Assembly: GCA_034423115.1 (NCBI GenBank)
Contig: DAOUJD010000055.1
Coordinates: 1-64,000, forward strand
DNA: 64,000 bases
Direction of reading: 5' to 3'
Source: Bin87 sp034423115
GTDB lineage: Bacteria; Chloroflexota; Dehalococcoidia; Lucifugimonadales; UBA3495
Under the pieces are notes generated by a model. The model did no database searches. It was not told the DNA's origin and saw only the letters and a list, made by a program, of their open reading frames with translations. The translations under genes were made by a program, and so were the position numbers. Positions 48,779-57,341 of the stretch are shown here, piece after piece. Position 1 is the stretch's first letter, and each line of letters begins with the position of its first letter.

Positions 48779-50404
48779 ATGAAATACGACTTCATCATCA
48801 TCGGCGCCGGTTCCGCCGGCTGCGTCCTCGCCAACCGCTTGTCTGAGGACGCCGACCAATCCGTCCTGCTACTAGAAGCAGGGCCGGACTACACCTTCGA
48901 CCAACTGCCCGCCGAGCTCAAGCACGACATGAACCAGGCCGCCTCCGAGCAGGGCGCGGACCACAACTGGTCATTCGTCGGCCAGTCCACGCCGCAAAAC
49001 CCGCGACCCATCCACGTCGCCCGCGGCAAGGTGACAGGAGGCAGCAGCGCCATCAACCACCAGATCCTGCTGCGCGGAACGCCCGAAGACTTCGACGGCT
49101 GGGCCGCCGCCGGCAACGACGAGTGGAGCTACCAGAAGACGCTGCCCTACTTCCGCCGCCTGGAAAACGACGCCGACATCCGCGACGACTTCCACGGTAC
49201 CGACGGCCCGATCCCCGTGTGGCGGCACGCTCGCGAGGACTGGCTGCCCCTGCACGCCGCCTTCTACCGGGCCTGTCGCGACGCCGGATTCCCCGACGAC
49301 CCAGACATGAACCATCCCGACGCCACCGGCGTGGGCCAGGTGCCTCTGAACAACCCCGGCGGCGTCCGCATGAGCACCGCCATCACCTACCTGGACGCCT
49401 GCCGCCACCGCCTCAACCTCACCATCCGCGCCAACGTGACAGCCCGACGCATCGTGTTCGACAATGGCTCCACCCCCTCCGCTCATGGCGCCGCCCCAAC
49501 CGCTCACGGTGCCAACCCTTCCGCTCATGGCTCGCCCCCAACCGCTCATGGTGAGCCTGTCGAACCACGAGCAATTGGCGTCGAAGTCGAGAGCAACGGC
49601 GAGTCATTCGTCGTCGACGGCGATCAGATCATCCTGGCCGCCGGCGCCATCGCATCCCCGCAGCTGCTGATGCTCTCCGGCGTTGGACCCGCCGACCACC
49701 TGCGCGACGTGGGAGTCGAGCCACTCCACGACCTGCCCGGCGTGGGTCGCAGCATGAAGAACCATCCGTCGGTGTCCATCGTGTTCCGCTCGCAACCCGA
49801 AAACCACCTGCCGCCCGACGCGCCGCGCAACCAGGTCGGCCTGCGCTTCACCGCCACCGGCTCTACCGAGCGCAACGACATCCAGGTGCAGCCAACCACG
49901 TCCTACCCCGAGAGCCCCACCGCGCCCGACATCCGCGTCGGCTGCCGCCTGGAATACCCCTACAGCGAGGGCGTGCTGACCCTCACCTCGACCGACGTGG
50001 ACGTGCAGCCCCACCTGGACTTCCGCTTCCTCACCGACCCGCGCGACGTTGACCGCTTCCGCGACGCCGTGCGCCGCACCGTCGCCATGTTCGAGCATCC
50101 CGCCTTCGCCGACCTGCTGGCCGAACGCCTGTCGCCCACCGACGCCGACCTGTCCACCGACGAGTCGCTGGACACCTGGCTCCAGCAGAACGCCGGCATC
50201 GCCGGTCATTCCTCGGTGTCCTGCAAGATGGGGCCGTCGTCCGACCCGCTGGCCGTGGTGGACCAGTACTGCAACGTCCACGGCATCAGCAACCTGCGCG
50301 TCATCGACGCCGCCGTAATGCCCGACATCGTCCGCGCCAACACCAACGCCACCATCATCATGATGGCCGAACGCGCCGCCGACTTCATCCGCGAAGGCCG
50401 CTAA
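48779..50404 (+). CDS. GMC-family FAD oxidoreductase (choline/alcohol dehydrogenase-like)
   Basis: A 541-residue GMC oxidoreductase. The FAD Rossmann motif is YDFIIIGAGSAGCVLANRL, GMC signature 1 is HVARGKVTGGSSAIN, signature 2 is GAIASPQLLMLSGVGP, and the C-terminal catalytic region is GIAGHSSVSCKMG with NLRVIDAAVMPDIVRANTNAT. It oxidises alcohols to aldehydes. Residues about 231-260 are an extra loop of four seven-residue units (PSAHG/PTAHG) ending GEPVEPRA, encoded by extragenic-repeat DNA in frame. The loop sits in a surface hairpin between IVFDNG and AIGVEV, so the enzyme may remain active. Confidence 0.9.
   Translation: MKYDFIIIGAGSAGCVLANRLSEDADQSVLLLEAGPDYTFDQLPAELKHDMNQAASEQGADHNWSFVGQSTPQNPRPIHVARGKVTGGSSAINHQILLRGTPEDFDGWAAAGNDEWSYQKTLPYFRRLENDADIRDDFHGTDGPIPVWRHAREDWLPLHAAFYRACRDAGFPDDPDMNHPDATGVGQVPLNNPGGVRMSTAITYLDACRHRLNLTIRANVTARRIVFDNGSTPSAHGAAPTAHGANPSAHGSPPTAHGEPVEPRAIGVEVESNGESFVVDGDQIILAAGAIASPQLLMLSGVGPADHLRDVGVEPLHDLPGVGRSMKNHPSVSIVFRSQPENHLPPDAPRNQVGLRFTATGSTERNDIQVQPTTSYPESPTAPDIRVGCRLEYPYSEGVLTLTSTDVDVQPHLDFRFLTDPRDVDRFRDAVRRTVAMFEHPAFADLLAERLSPTDADLSTDESLDTWLQQNAGIAGHSSVSCKMGPSSDPLAVVDQYCNVHGISNLRVIDAAVMPDIVRANTNATIIMMAERAADFIREGR
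49473..49573. repeat. Extragenic repeat DNA inside the GMC gene
   Basis: CCGCTCATGG (one copy CCGCTCACGG) recurs at 49479, 49500, 49521 and 49542, exactly 21 bases apart, and the last copy runs into TGAGCCTGTCGAACCACGAG, the tail of the repeat found at 50420. The 21-bp phase keeps the reading frame. Confidence 0.85.
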
Positions 50405-50419
50405 CGGTAACATTGATCC

Positions 50420-50635
50420 GCTCATCCTGAGCGTGTCGAAGGATCATCCTGCGGTACGTCCGCCCCTGGTGGGAGCGTGTTGAAGGATGGCGCTCAGGGG
50501 CGACGCAAGTCCTCTCTCCCTCGACGGGTGGAACGTCCGCCTCTGGCGGGAGAGGGCTAGGGTGAGGGTGAAGATTCCTGCGTTTTCCGATCACGGTGAG
50601 GAACGTCCGCCTTTGGCGGAAGCCAGCCGAACCAT
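50420..50635. repeat. Cluster of palindromic repeats, including a nested pair
   Basis: The 403-base interval 50405-50807 has no gene. It holds CTCATCCTGAGCGTGTCGAA at 50421, then CGTCCGCC...GGCGG units at 50457, 50533 and 50603. At 50512-50570 the CCCTCTCCC...GGGAGAGGG hairpin is split by one of these units, so one repeat family has entered another. From 50640 to 50790 nothing is recognised. Confidence 0.75.
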
Positions 50636-50807
50636 CGCTCGCCAACAAATCTCCTCCCACAATGCCGGCGTATCTAGCAGACACGGCGGCCACCAAAATC
50701 ACCGGCAGACGCTCCAACCGCCAGTCAGGCGACCCTGCGTCATTCGGTAAAATTAACCCAAGGCCACCGTGACTTCATGCACCGGATTCGCATGACAAGG
50801 AGGAAAG

Positions 50808-51053
50808 ATGAACTCATACCATTGGACCAAACGCATCGGCCTCGCCGGACTCGCCTTCCTCGCGGCCATCGCCGTATTCGTAACCGCCGTGAGCATCCTT
50901 GACGTGCGCGTAGCCGGCGTCTACCCCGAGGCCTTCCGCCTCACCGCCATGATGACCGCCCCCTTCACCCTAGGCCTGGTGGCAGTCTCCACCCTGGCCG
51001 CCGCCCTAATCGAAACCTACCGCCGCCTAAAACACCGCCCCACCAGCGCCTAA
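50808..51053 (+). CDS. Small two-helix membrane protein
   Basis: An 81-residue protein with AAGGAGGAAAG before the ATG. Two transmembrane helices (IGLAGLAFLAAIAVFVTAVSI and MMTAPFTLGLVAVSTLAAALI) and a basic C-terminus. No family recognised. The following 170 bases before the next gene show nothing notable. Confidence 0.6.
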   Translation: MNSYHWTKRIGLAGLAFLAAIAVFVTAVSILDVRVAGVYPEAFRLTAMMTAPFTLGLVAVSTLAAALIETYRRLKHRPTSA

Positions 51054-51225
51054 CCGCCACCTGCAAAACAACACATGATCTAGGATCGGCGGTGCTATTT
51101 CCCACAAGAGCATAGATCTCCACCTCAGTGCTCAGACAGCTGTTTAGACGATCTGGCAGCGTGTAGCCCCACCGTAGGGACAGCGTTTATGGGCTCCAAA
51201 GATCGCGGATTATGGTGCAGGAGCC

Positions 51226-52602
51226 CTACCGATATCGTGCTCCTATGGCCAGAGCTGATTCATCCAGCCCTGGAAATAGTGATTCCCTAACGACATTGAA
51301 TCGGCGTAGTTCCGCCAACATACTTCCTTTGCAATTGGATGGCACCAGCACCGTGTAGTGAGCATAAGTGTTTGCATTTTTCACAGCGGAAACTTCTACA
51401 TTCTCGAATCGCTCGTGAAAAGCAGAGGACATGATAGCCCCGCTCTGTGCTCGGATGCGTTCAAATGCATACTGAGGCTCTATCACGAAGATTCGGTAAA
51501 AATCTCTCGGGTCAATGCGTCTCTCGAAGCTCGGCTTTTCCTCTCGAATCGCTTGATAAAGCCGACCCATGACAGCCCCGTAGTCATCTCCTACAAGAGC
51601 GGCGCTATCTGGAATTTTCCCAAGTATTATGTCTTGATCGGAACGAGGTAATCTTGCGAAATTAGCGACGATGCTGACCGAGTCGCTAGTGTGCGATTTA
51701 ATCATGGATCGTGGAACTACGAACACGTGGATTCTTCCGCATTCCGTGGGGTCTTTCTCGCACGCGAAAAACAGGCCGACTAACGGGTTCGTTGTTACAT
51801 CGAGGAATCGTGTTTTTAGCAAATGATGTTGAGCAAACACCCATTTTGATAGCGCCGAAGACAACCCCGTGAACTCGTGCGGGTGCTTTGCCATAAAGTC
51901 GACTAACATTTGGCTTTCAAATGGAGCGAAGCCCTCTCGTTTTACTGAGGGTTGTAGTTTCCAGTCGCCACTTTGGTCCGAAAGCCTAGGTTCGCCTCTA
52001 AAATATAAAACCACGTCATCCAACCCATTCTTGGCGCTATACCATTCGGCGATGTCTCCTGTAATTTGCATGAAGTCTTGCATGGAATAAACTTCGTTAC
52101 TCTCTAAATTTGGCTCAAGCAGTATGTCATTGTCGGGAAACAGATTAGCGTCCCATAGTTTAGTACCGCCCAAGATTACGTCTGCGAGGTATGCCTCAGA
52201 AAAGTCGGCCTCTTTTACGCTAGCGTCAGATAAACTGGCTGGTGCCAGGGAGCCTAATTGTCTTCGGACCCTCTGCATCAGCCGCGGTCCGACTGCGGTA
52301 AGGTACGCATCTGTGAAACGCGCTCTGTCTAGTTTGGCTCCGTCGAAGTTAGCATTGCACAGGATTGAACGAGAAAAATCGCTATCGGTCAGGTCGGCTC
52401 CAGCGAAGTTGACGCCTACGAACAGGCCCCCTGAAAAATCGCCCCCCGACATGTTGGCGCCGTATAGCTGCATGTCGCGGAGATCGGATGCTCCACTAGC
52501 AAAACCTCCAGAGAAATCGGGGAGAAAGGGTTCCCTGACTCTGCGAGCGTTCCAGTCCTCTATCCCGGCTTTCAGCCAGTTTATGTGCTTTTGGTTGACC
52601 AC
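51226..52602 (-). CDS. Pentapeptide-repeat and FRG-domain fusion, candidate defence effector
   Basis: A 458-residue protein of lower GC than its surroundings. Residues about 30-175 are pentapeptide repeats (DFSGG, NFAGADLTDSDF, NFDGAKLDRARF, ADFSEAYLADVIL), which form a right-handed beta-helix. Residues about 195-330 form an FRG domain: VLYFRGEP, KREG, FAQHHLLKTRFLDVTTNPLVGLFFA. The rest is an alpha/beta region. FRG domains occur in toxin-like or phage-defence proteins of unknown biochemical activity. It adjoins a truncated PIN gene, which suggests insertion into a toxin-antitoxin locus. Confidence 0.8.
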   Translation of the reverse strand: MVNQKHINWLKAGIEDWNARRVREPFLPDFSGGFASGASDLRDMQLYGANMSGGDFSGGLFVGVNFAGADLTDSDFSRSILCNANFDGAKLDRARFTDAYLTAVGPRLMQRVRRQLGSLAPASLSDASVKEADFSEAYLADVILGGTKLWDANLFPDNDILLEPNLESNEVYSMQDFMQITGDIAEWYSAKNGLDDVVLYFRGEPRLSDQSGDWKLQPSVKREGFAPFESQMLVDFMAKHPHEFTGLSSALSKWVFAQHHLLKTRFLDVTTNPLVGLFFACEKDPTECGRIHVFVVPRSMIKSHTSDSVSIVANFARLPRSDQDIILGKIPDSAALVGDDYGAVMGRLYQAIREEKPSFERRIDPRDFYRIFVIEPQYAFERIRAQSGAIMSSAFHERFENVEVSAVKNANTYAHYTVLVPSNCKGSMLAELRRFNVVRESLFPGLDESALAIGARYR

Positions 52603-52638
52603 AAGTGAAGCCTCCGAAATCTGTGGGGATTTGTTTTG

Positions 52639-52698
52639 CTAATTCGGCGTCATCTGCGCCAGCACCGCGCTGGTGTCATACACCACCCGCAGCGGCAT
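52639..52698 (-). pseudogene. Truncated PIN-domain toxin start
   Basis: Nineteen codons, MPLRVVYDTSAVLAQMTPN, followed by a stop. VVYDTSAVLA is the beginning of a PIN domain with its first aspartate. It is coupled to the upstream AbrB-like gene by a TGATG overlap. The rest of the toxin is missing, and the FRG gene begins 37 bases further on. Confidence 0.65.
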
Positions 52699-52901
52699 CA
52701 ACCGTTTACTGCACGAACGATATCTTCCCCGGCCAGGCCGTTGCTCTGAAACTCGGCCAGCGCGTCCTCAAACGCCATCGGCTCGGACGGCGTCAGCACC
52801 ACTCCCTCGGCAGTCCGCCGAACCACCATGAAACCCTCACCGACCAACCGGGTTCCCATTTCAGGCGGCGCCGTAAATTGAGCCCCAGCGTGCGACGGCA
52901 A
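52698..52901 (-). CDS. AbrB/MazE-like antitoxin, possibly N-terminally degraded
   Basis: About 67 codons from TTG 52901, or 53 from ATG 52859. The segment AQFTAPPEMGTRLVGEGF followed by VVRRTAEGVVLTPSEPM fits the swapped-hairpin AbrB fold of VapB antitoxins, and the C-terminal helix would bind the toxin. It overlaps the truncated PIN start by one base. Without an intact toxin this is a remnant or solitary antitoxin. Confidence 0.5.
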   Translation of the reverse strand: MPSHAGAQFTAPPEMGTRLVGEGFMVVRRTAEGVVLTPSEPMAFEDALAEFQSNGLAGEDIVRAVNG

Positions 52902-52904
52902 GGA

Positions 52905-53030
52905 TTATATGTAGGTGCAAACCAGGTATTTCACAAACTCTTCGACGCCAATCGCCCGCTCGGCGCACTGGGCCCGTAGCTCATCGTGCGCCCATTCCGG
53001 AAGGTCGAAAGCATCAACTTGAAACAACAT
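52905..53030 (-). CDS. Tiny ribbon-helix-helix-like protein
   Basis: A 41-residue frame starting MLFQVDAFDLPEWAHDELRA, with GGAG ten bases upstream of ATG 53030. HDELRAQCAERAIGVEEFVKYLV resembles the two helices of an RHH antitoxin. It lies directly upstream of the AbrB-like gene. Small size makes it uncertain. Confidence 0.4.
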   Translation of the reverse strand: MLFQVDAFDLPEWAHDELRAQCAERAIGVEEFVKYLVCTYI

Positions 53031-53289
53031 GGCGCAGGGTCTCCTGCCTCGTCCACAGCCATTGTACCGCAACGCCCTTAACCCAATCCTATTGTTCCGA
53101 TTTATCCTGTTGAACTTGTCCGCCTCTGGCGGATCCTGTGAATGCGGTCCTCCCCACCATCATCCTGCAAATCCTGCCGCAGGCCCGTCGGTCCGCCGCC
53201 GGCGGTTCCATCCATGTCAATTCCCGTCCAAACCACCCCTGGACACTCCGTTAGGAAACGTAAATCCTAATATCAGCCGCGGGGCTCGC

Positions 53290-54207
53290 CTAACCCGGCG
53301 GCGGTCCGCCTCCCATCTGCAGCCCGCAGTTCAGCGCCGCCTCGAACAGCGCAGCGGGGAACTCGGCGCCGGGACTCAACCACACCACCAGCTCTTCCTG
53401 GCCGCCGGCCGCCTCCAGCACGCACTGGAAACCCTCGTACTCGCCCGGCATGAAGCCCATGGCCTGCCCCGCCAACGCGAACTCCTCTTCATTCAGGCAC
53501 GACAGGGACACTATGAACATCACCATGCCCCGGGCCATCGCCTGCTGCGCCGCCACGTCGTTGCCCGGGTCAGGCGCCATGCCGCCCAGCAACTCCTCCA
53601 GGTCAACGCCCGCGTAGCTGTCCCGCAGGCACTCGGACGACTCGACGCTCAGCGGCCCGGTGGTGGTCAACACCTGCGTCAACAGCAGCCGCAATTCCGC
53701 ATCGTGCCCCAGGCAGCCCAGGAATGCATCGCGTTCCTCGGGAGTGGCCATTTCAGGAGACGTTGTCAACTGCTGCATGCGGTCCGGCGTGAGTGCGGAA
53801 CTCCTCGCCAGACACGCACGCTCGGAGTCCGACAGCTCGCCCATCAACGCTCCCAGGTCATCCACCGGCAGCGGTTTCAGCGCTTCACCGTCGCCGCCGC
53901 CGGATCCGGAGGGCGCGGCAACCTGCTCCGGCGTCGGCGGCACGGTCGGAACCGCGGTCGGCGTCGGGGGCGGCTCGGGAGTCGCGGTGGGAGCCGGCGT
54001 GGCCGTCGGGACCTCGTTGGCCTTGGCCTCGGCCGTCGCCTCCAGAATGGTCCTCACCGCCGCCGCCACGATGGTGGCATCCGTATCCGGCTCTTCAACC
54101 TGAGCATCGTCGTTGCCGCCGAAACAGCCCACCGCAAACAGGGCCACCGCCGTCAGCACTGCGACCAGGGCAAACCTGGCGAAAAATCGATTCATCGTGG
54201 TGTTCAT
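53290..54207 (-). CDS. Lipoprotein of unknown function
   Basis: A 305-residue exported protein with a signal peptide ending at FAVGCFGG (lipobox cysteine), a Pro/Thr linker (residues about 65-100) and a helical C-terminal domain with eight cysteines spaced in pairs (for example RACLARSS, AFLGCLG, SECLRDS, LSCLNEEEFAL). The C-terminal part may be disulfide-bonded outside the cytoplasm. No family recognised. Confidence 0.7.
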   Translation of the reverse strand: MNTTMNRFFARFALVAVLTAVALFAVGCFGGNDDAQVEEPDTDATIVAAAVRTILEATAEAKANEVPTATPAPTATPEPPPTPTAVPTVPPTPEQVAAPSGSGGGDGEALKPLPVDDLGALMGELSDSERACLARSSALTPDRMQQLTTSPEMATPEERDAFLGCLGHDAELRLLLTQVLTTTGPLSVESSECLRDSYAGVDLEELLGGMAPDPGNDVAAQQAMARGMVMFIVSLSCLNEEEFALAGQAMGFMPGEYEGFQCVLEAAGGQEELVVWLSPGAEFPAALFEAALNCGLQMGGGPPPG

Positions 54208-54372
54208 ATCAATTCCAAATCCTCTATCGTGAGCAACTTTTTATCATCAACGTCAGAAGACAGCATTCAATATATTTACATCTTGCAACACGTTATGTAT
54301 GGATGTCCACTGCCCGCCACACCAATTTGAGCCGAAATAGCGACACCACGCCCACGTCTGCCGCCAACAGAT

Positions 54373-54397
54373 AGGGGCGGGTTCGAGACCCGCCCCT
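54373..54397. repeat. Palindromic AGGGGCGGG repeat
   Basis: Arms AGGGGCGGGT and ACCCGCCCCT around TCGAG, between the lipoprotein and amidohydrolase genes. Same family as the palindrome at 14828. Confidence 0.75.
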
Positions 54398-54422
54398 GGC
54401 ACGTCGGGATGTGTGGACGGTT

Positions 54423-55268
54423 CTACTCATCCGCCCCCGGCGACCACTTGTAAACGTTCGCCAGCGTGCCGCCCATCAGCACCTCGCGGTCAGAGTCCGA
54501 AAGCGTGTCCGTCAGCCGGAACGCCTCCACGCCCTGCTCGTAGGTCAGCAGTTCCACCGCCCGCGTCCAGTCCGTTCCCCACAGGCACCGGTCCAGCCCA
54601 AACGCGTCAAATATCCGGTGCAGCGGCTCCCAGATGTCCGGATACGGGAACCCCGCGTGCGACAGCGTGCCCGCTCCCGAGATCTTGATGACCACGTTGT
54701 CCAGCTCCGCGCACGACAGCACGTTGGGCAGGTCGGCGAAGGGCTCGTCCGGCGGCGGCGGATTGAACGGCTGGGCGATGCCCAGGTGGTCGATGATGAT
54801 CTGGGTGTCGGGGTTCTGCTGGGCCAACTGGCGCAGCAGCGGCAGCTTTCCCGCCGCCATGATGTTCACCGGCACGCCGGCGCGTCCGCCGGCCGCCAGG
54901 ATGGCGTTCAGCCCGGGGTGGTCCGCCTCGTAGTCGTTGTTCGCCAGCATGATCCGGCAGCCCACCACGCCCGGCGTGGACGTCCACTGCTCCACGTCCG
55001 CGTCGATGGTCTCCGAGTTGGGATCAAAGGGCCGCACCAGCCCGAACTTGGTGGGATGCTGCGCGTACACCTCCAGCGCGTAGCTGGCGTCGTACCCGTA
55101 GATCGCGAAGGGCGAGATCAGTATCGCGCCGTCCACGCCCACGGCGTCCATCGCGGCCACCATGTCGTCCCCCGTAACCTCCTCCGGCCCGGTCAGAAAC
55201 CCGACCCACGGGCGTTCCGGCGTGTTCCGCTGGTAAGCATGCACCTGGCAGTCAATCGTCAGCGCCAT
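54423..55268 (-). CDS. Amidohydrolase-2 family metal-dependent hydrolase
   Basis: A 281-residue TIM-barrel hydrolase starting MALTIDCQVHAY; AGGAGG lies six bases before ATG 55268. Motifs are CQVHAY (N-terminal metal region, with Gln in place of the usual first His), GCRIMLAN, IIDHLGIAQPF and WGTDWTRAVELL. The family includes decarboxylases and lactonases of aromatic catabolism. The altered first metal motif may limit metal binding. Confidence 0.83.
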   Translation of the reverse strand: MALTIDCQVHAYQRNTPERPWVGFLTGPEEVTGDDMVAAMDAVGVDGAILISPFAIYGYDASYALEVYAQHPTKFGLVRPFDPNSETIDADVEQWTSTPGVVGCRIMLANNDYEADHPGLNAILAAGGRAGVPVNIMAAGKLPLLRQLAQQNPDTQIIIDHLGIAQPFNPPPPDEPFADLPNVLSCAELDNVVIKISGAGTLSHAGFPYPDIWEPLHRIFDAFGLDRCLWGTDWTRAVELLTYEQGVEAFRLTDTLSDSDREVLMGGTLANVYKWSPGADE

Positions 55269-55398
55269 CGTCATCCTCCTTGCATTCTGCGTCGTTCAAT
55301 GGTCATTCCGTCTCGGCGCTACCCGCCTGCCCGGATGATACCAGATACCAACCCTCTCTCCCTGCTGAACTGATCGGGGCGTGGGCCTTCGGACTGTT

Positions 55399-55622
55399 CC
55401 CTCTCCCTCGATGGGAGAGGGTTAGGGTGAGGGTGTCCCCTCCCCCATCGTCAGCCGGTCAAGCCATCAACTCCATCCAATCAAACATCCCGTCCATCCT
55501 GTGCATCCATGCAAAACAAAACCCCTTGCCTTGCGCCATCGCATACCGCCGGCTATGATGACTTACGTTCCACAATATCAAGCCGCGCGTGGTGGAAAAC
55601 GTCCGCCTCTGACGGTTCGAAC
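55399..55622. repeat. Palindromic repeats in a gene-free interval
   Basis: The 383-base interval 55269-55651 contains the CCCTCTCCC...GGGAGAGGG hairpin with its GGGTGAGGGTG tail (55399-55435) and a CGTCCGCCTCTGACGG unit at 55602. Nothing else is recognised there. Confidence 0.75.
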
Positions 55623-55651
55623 CAACACCCCCACGAAGGACTTTTGACGCT

Positions 55652-56449
55652 ATGACTACTGCAACGCAGCCCTGGACTTCCAGCATCACCGAGGTGGCCG
55701 GCTCCAACGTGGAGGTCGTCTCCGGCGGTTCCGGCTCCCCCATCGTCATCCTGCCCGACGAACTGGGACATCCCGGCTGGCTGCGCTACCACCAGGCCCT
55801 GGCCCAGAACCACACCCTGCACATCCCGTTCCTGCCCGGCATCGGCGGCTCCGACGTGCTGGACTGGTCCATGAGCATCCACGACCTCGCCATCTGGTAC
55901 CTGGGCGCGCTGGACAAACTCGGACTGGAGGGCGCCGACCTCATCGGCTTCTCCCTCGGTGGCTGGATCGCCGCCGAGCTGGCCACCATGTGCCCGCAGC
56001 AGTTCGGCCACCTGATCCTCGTGGGCGCCGGCGGAATCCGTCCTCCCGGCGGCGAGATCTACGACATCTTCGAGGTCACGCCCCCCATGTACATCCGAGA
56101 TTCCCTGCATGACCCCGACGGCACGCCCGAGTACCGTACCGTCTGTCCCGCCGAGCCCGAGGAGGACATCCTGGAGCGTTGGGAATTGGGCATGGAGGCC
56201 ACCTGCCGCGTCGCCTGGCGTCCCTACATGCACGACCCGGGCCTGGTGCACCAGGTGTACCGCCTCGAGCGTCTGCCCACCATGCTCATCTGGGGCGCCC
56301 AGGACGCAATAGTCCCCGTAGCCGCCGCCGAGGAATACCACCGCCGCATCCCCGGCAGCCGCCTCGAAATCATCCAAAACTGCGGCCACCACCCCGAGCT
56401 GGAGGCGACGGACCAGTTCGTCTCCCTCGTCGAAAACTTCCTCGCGTAA
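55652..56449 (+). CDS. Alpha/beta-hydrolase
   Basis: A 265-residue alpha/beta-hydrolase. The nucleophile elbow is LIGFSLGGWIAAEL (Ser), the acid is probably in LIWGAQDAIVP (Asp) and the histidine in IIQNCGHHPELE. The N-terminal VVILPDELGHPGW holds the oxyanion hole strand. These enzymes hydrolyse esters, lactones or C-C bonds as in meta-cleavage; the substrate is unknown. It is alone on its strand. Confidence 0.87.
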   Translation: MTTATQPWTSSITEVAGSNVEVVSGGSGSPIVILPDELGHPGWLRYHQALAQNHTLHIPFLPGIGGSDVLDWSMSIHDLAIWYLGALDKLGLEGADLIGFSLGGWIAAELATMCPQQFGHLILVGAGGIRPPGGEIYDIFEVTPPMYIRDSLHDPDGTPEYRTVCPAEPEEDILERWELGMEATCRVAWRPYMHDPGLVHQVYRLERLPTMLIWGAQDAIVPVAAAEEYHRRIPGSRLEIIQNCGHHPELEATDQFVSLVENFLA

Positions 56450-56511
56450 CCCGACGCGGTTGATACACTGCATGGAACCGAGTATCCAACCGGCGCTGGG
56501 AGGGAGCGACC

Positions 56512-56865
56512 ATGAGCGCACAAAAGCCGCCGTCTGGTCAACAGGACGATAGCGGTCAGGAAGATTGGCCGGAACTGGATGCCGAAGAATTTCGGATTTT
56601 GGAACAACATCTCGATCAGTTGGAAAAGGAAGGCGTCCTGATCAAAGGGGACGGCATACGCGGGAGCTTGCAACACGGTGAGGCGGAAATAATTGACCCG
56701 CGGGAATCCGAAGATGAATCGCAGCTGCTCCGTCAACTGTTCAAGCAACTGGCGGAACTGCGCGCCAAAGGAATTATCTCCGGCGGCGATGGGCCGCGTG
56801 ATGGCCTGAAGCCCTCGGCACACGTACCGGGAGCATTGGCCCGATTTCTTGCCAACGGACGGTAG
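56512..56865 (+). CDS. Acidic small protein, probable antitoxin
   Basis: A 117-residue acidic protein with a disordered N-terminus, a helix EFRILEQHLDQLEKEGVLI and a second helix SQLLRQLFKQLAELRAKGI. GGGAGG precedes the ATG. It sits 12 bases before a PIN gene. I do not recognise a DNA-binding domain; the antitoxin role is from context. Confidence 0.55.
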   Translation: MSAQKPPSGQQDDSGQEDWPELDAEEFRILEQHLDQLEKEGVLIKGDGIRGSLQHGEAEIIDPRESEDESQLLRQLFKQLAELRAKGIISGGDGPRDGLKPSAHVPGALARFLANGR

Positions 56866-56877
56866 GGTAAGCGATAA

Positions 56878-57285
56878 GTGGTCGCAACTCTATCGTTCCC
56901 GTTGTTAGCGTACGTTGATGCGTCTGCCGCCGTAGCGGTAGCTCTTGAAGAACCGGGTTGGGAACAGACCGCGCGCCGGCTAACGTCATTCCCCGTGCTG
57001 CTGTCCGCCAACCTGTTGGAGGCGGAAGTGCGTTCCGTGTACGCCAGAGAGGGGTTGCAATACGACCCTGGCGTAGTTTCCAGTATCGGATTGGTTCATC
57101 CAAACCGGTCGCTGGGGCCGGAACTTGCGAAAGCCCTGGAAATCGGCGGCTACCTGAAAGGCGCCGACCTGTGGCACATGGCCACCGCCCTGTATGTGGA
57201 TGAAACCACAGTGGGCAGCATGGCTTTCATCACGTTGGACAACAAACAACGAACCGTCGCTGCCAACCTGGGGTTCGCAACCTGA
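56878..57285 (+). CDS. PIN-domain toxin (VapC-like)
   Basis: A 135-residue PIN domain starting at GTG 56878. Acidic residues are in LAYVDASAAVAVALEEPG, NLLEAEVRSVYA, GADLWHMATALY and ITLDNKQR. It forms a likely toxin-antitoxin pair with the acidic gene upstream. It ends 57 bases before a convergent PIN gene. Confidence 0.8.
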   Translation: MVATLSFPLLAYVDASAAVAVALEEPGWEQTARRLTSFPVLLSANLLEAEVRSVYAREGLQYDPGVVSSIGLVHPNRSLGPELAKALEIGGYLKGADLWHMATALYVDETTVGSMAFITLDNKQRTVAANLGFAT

Positions 57286-57341
57286 AGGAAAGCGGCCGAC
57301 ACTGGTGATGACCGAGAGGACAACATCGTCGGCGCCGGCGA

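Noticed and set aside
54373..54397. A tRNA T-arm-like GGGTTCGAGACCC sequence (also the form at 14828)
   Set aside because: There is no acceptor stem, D-arm or anticodon arm nearby; the sequence is a palindromic extragenic repeat.
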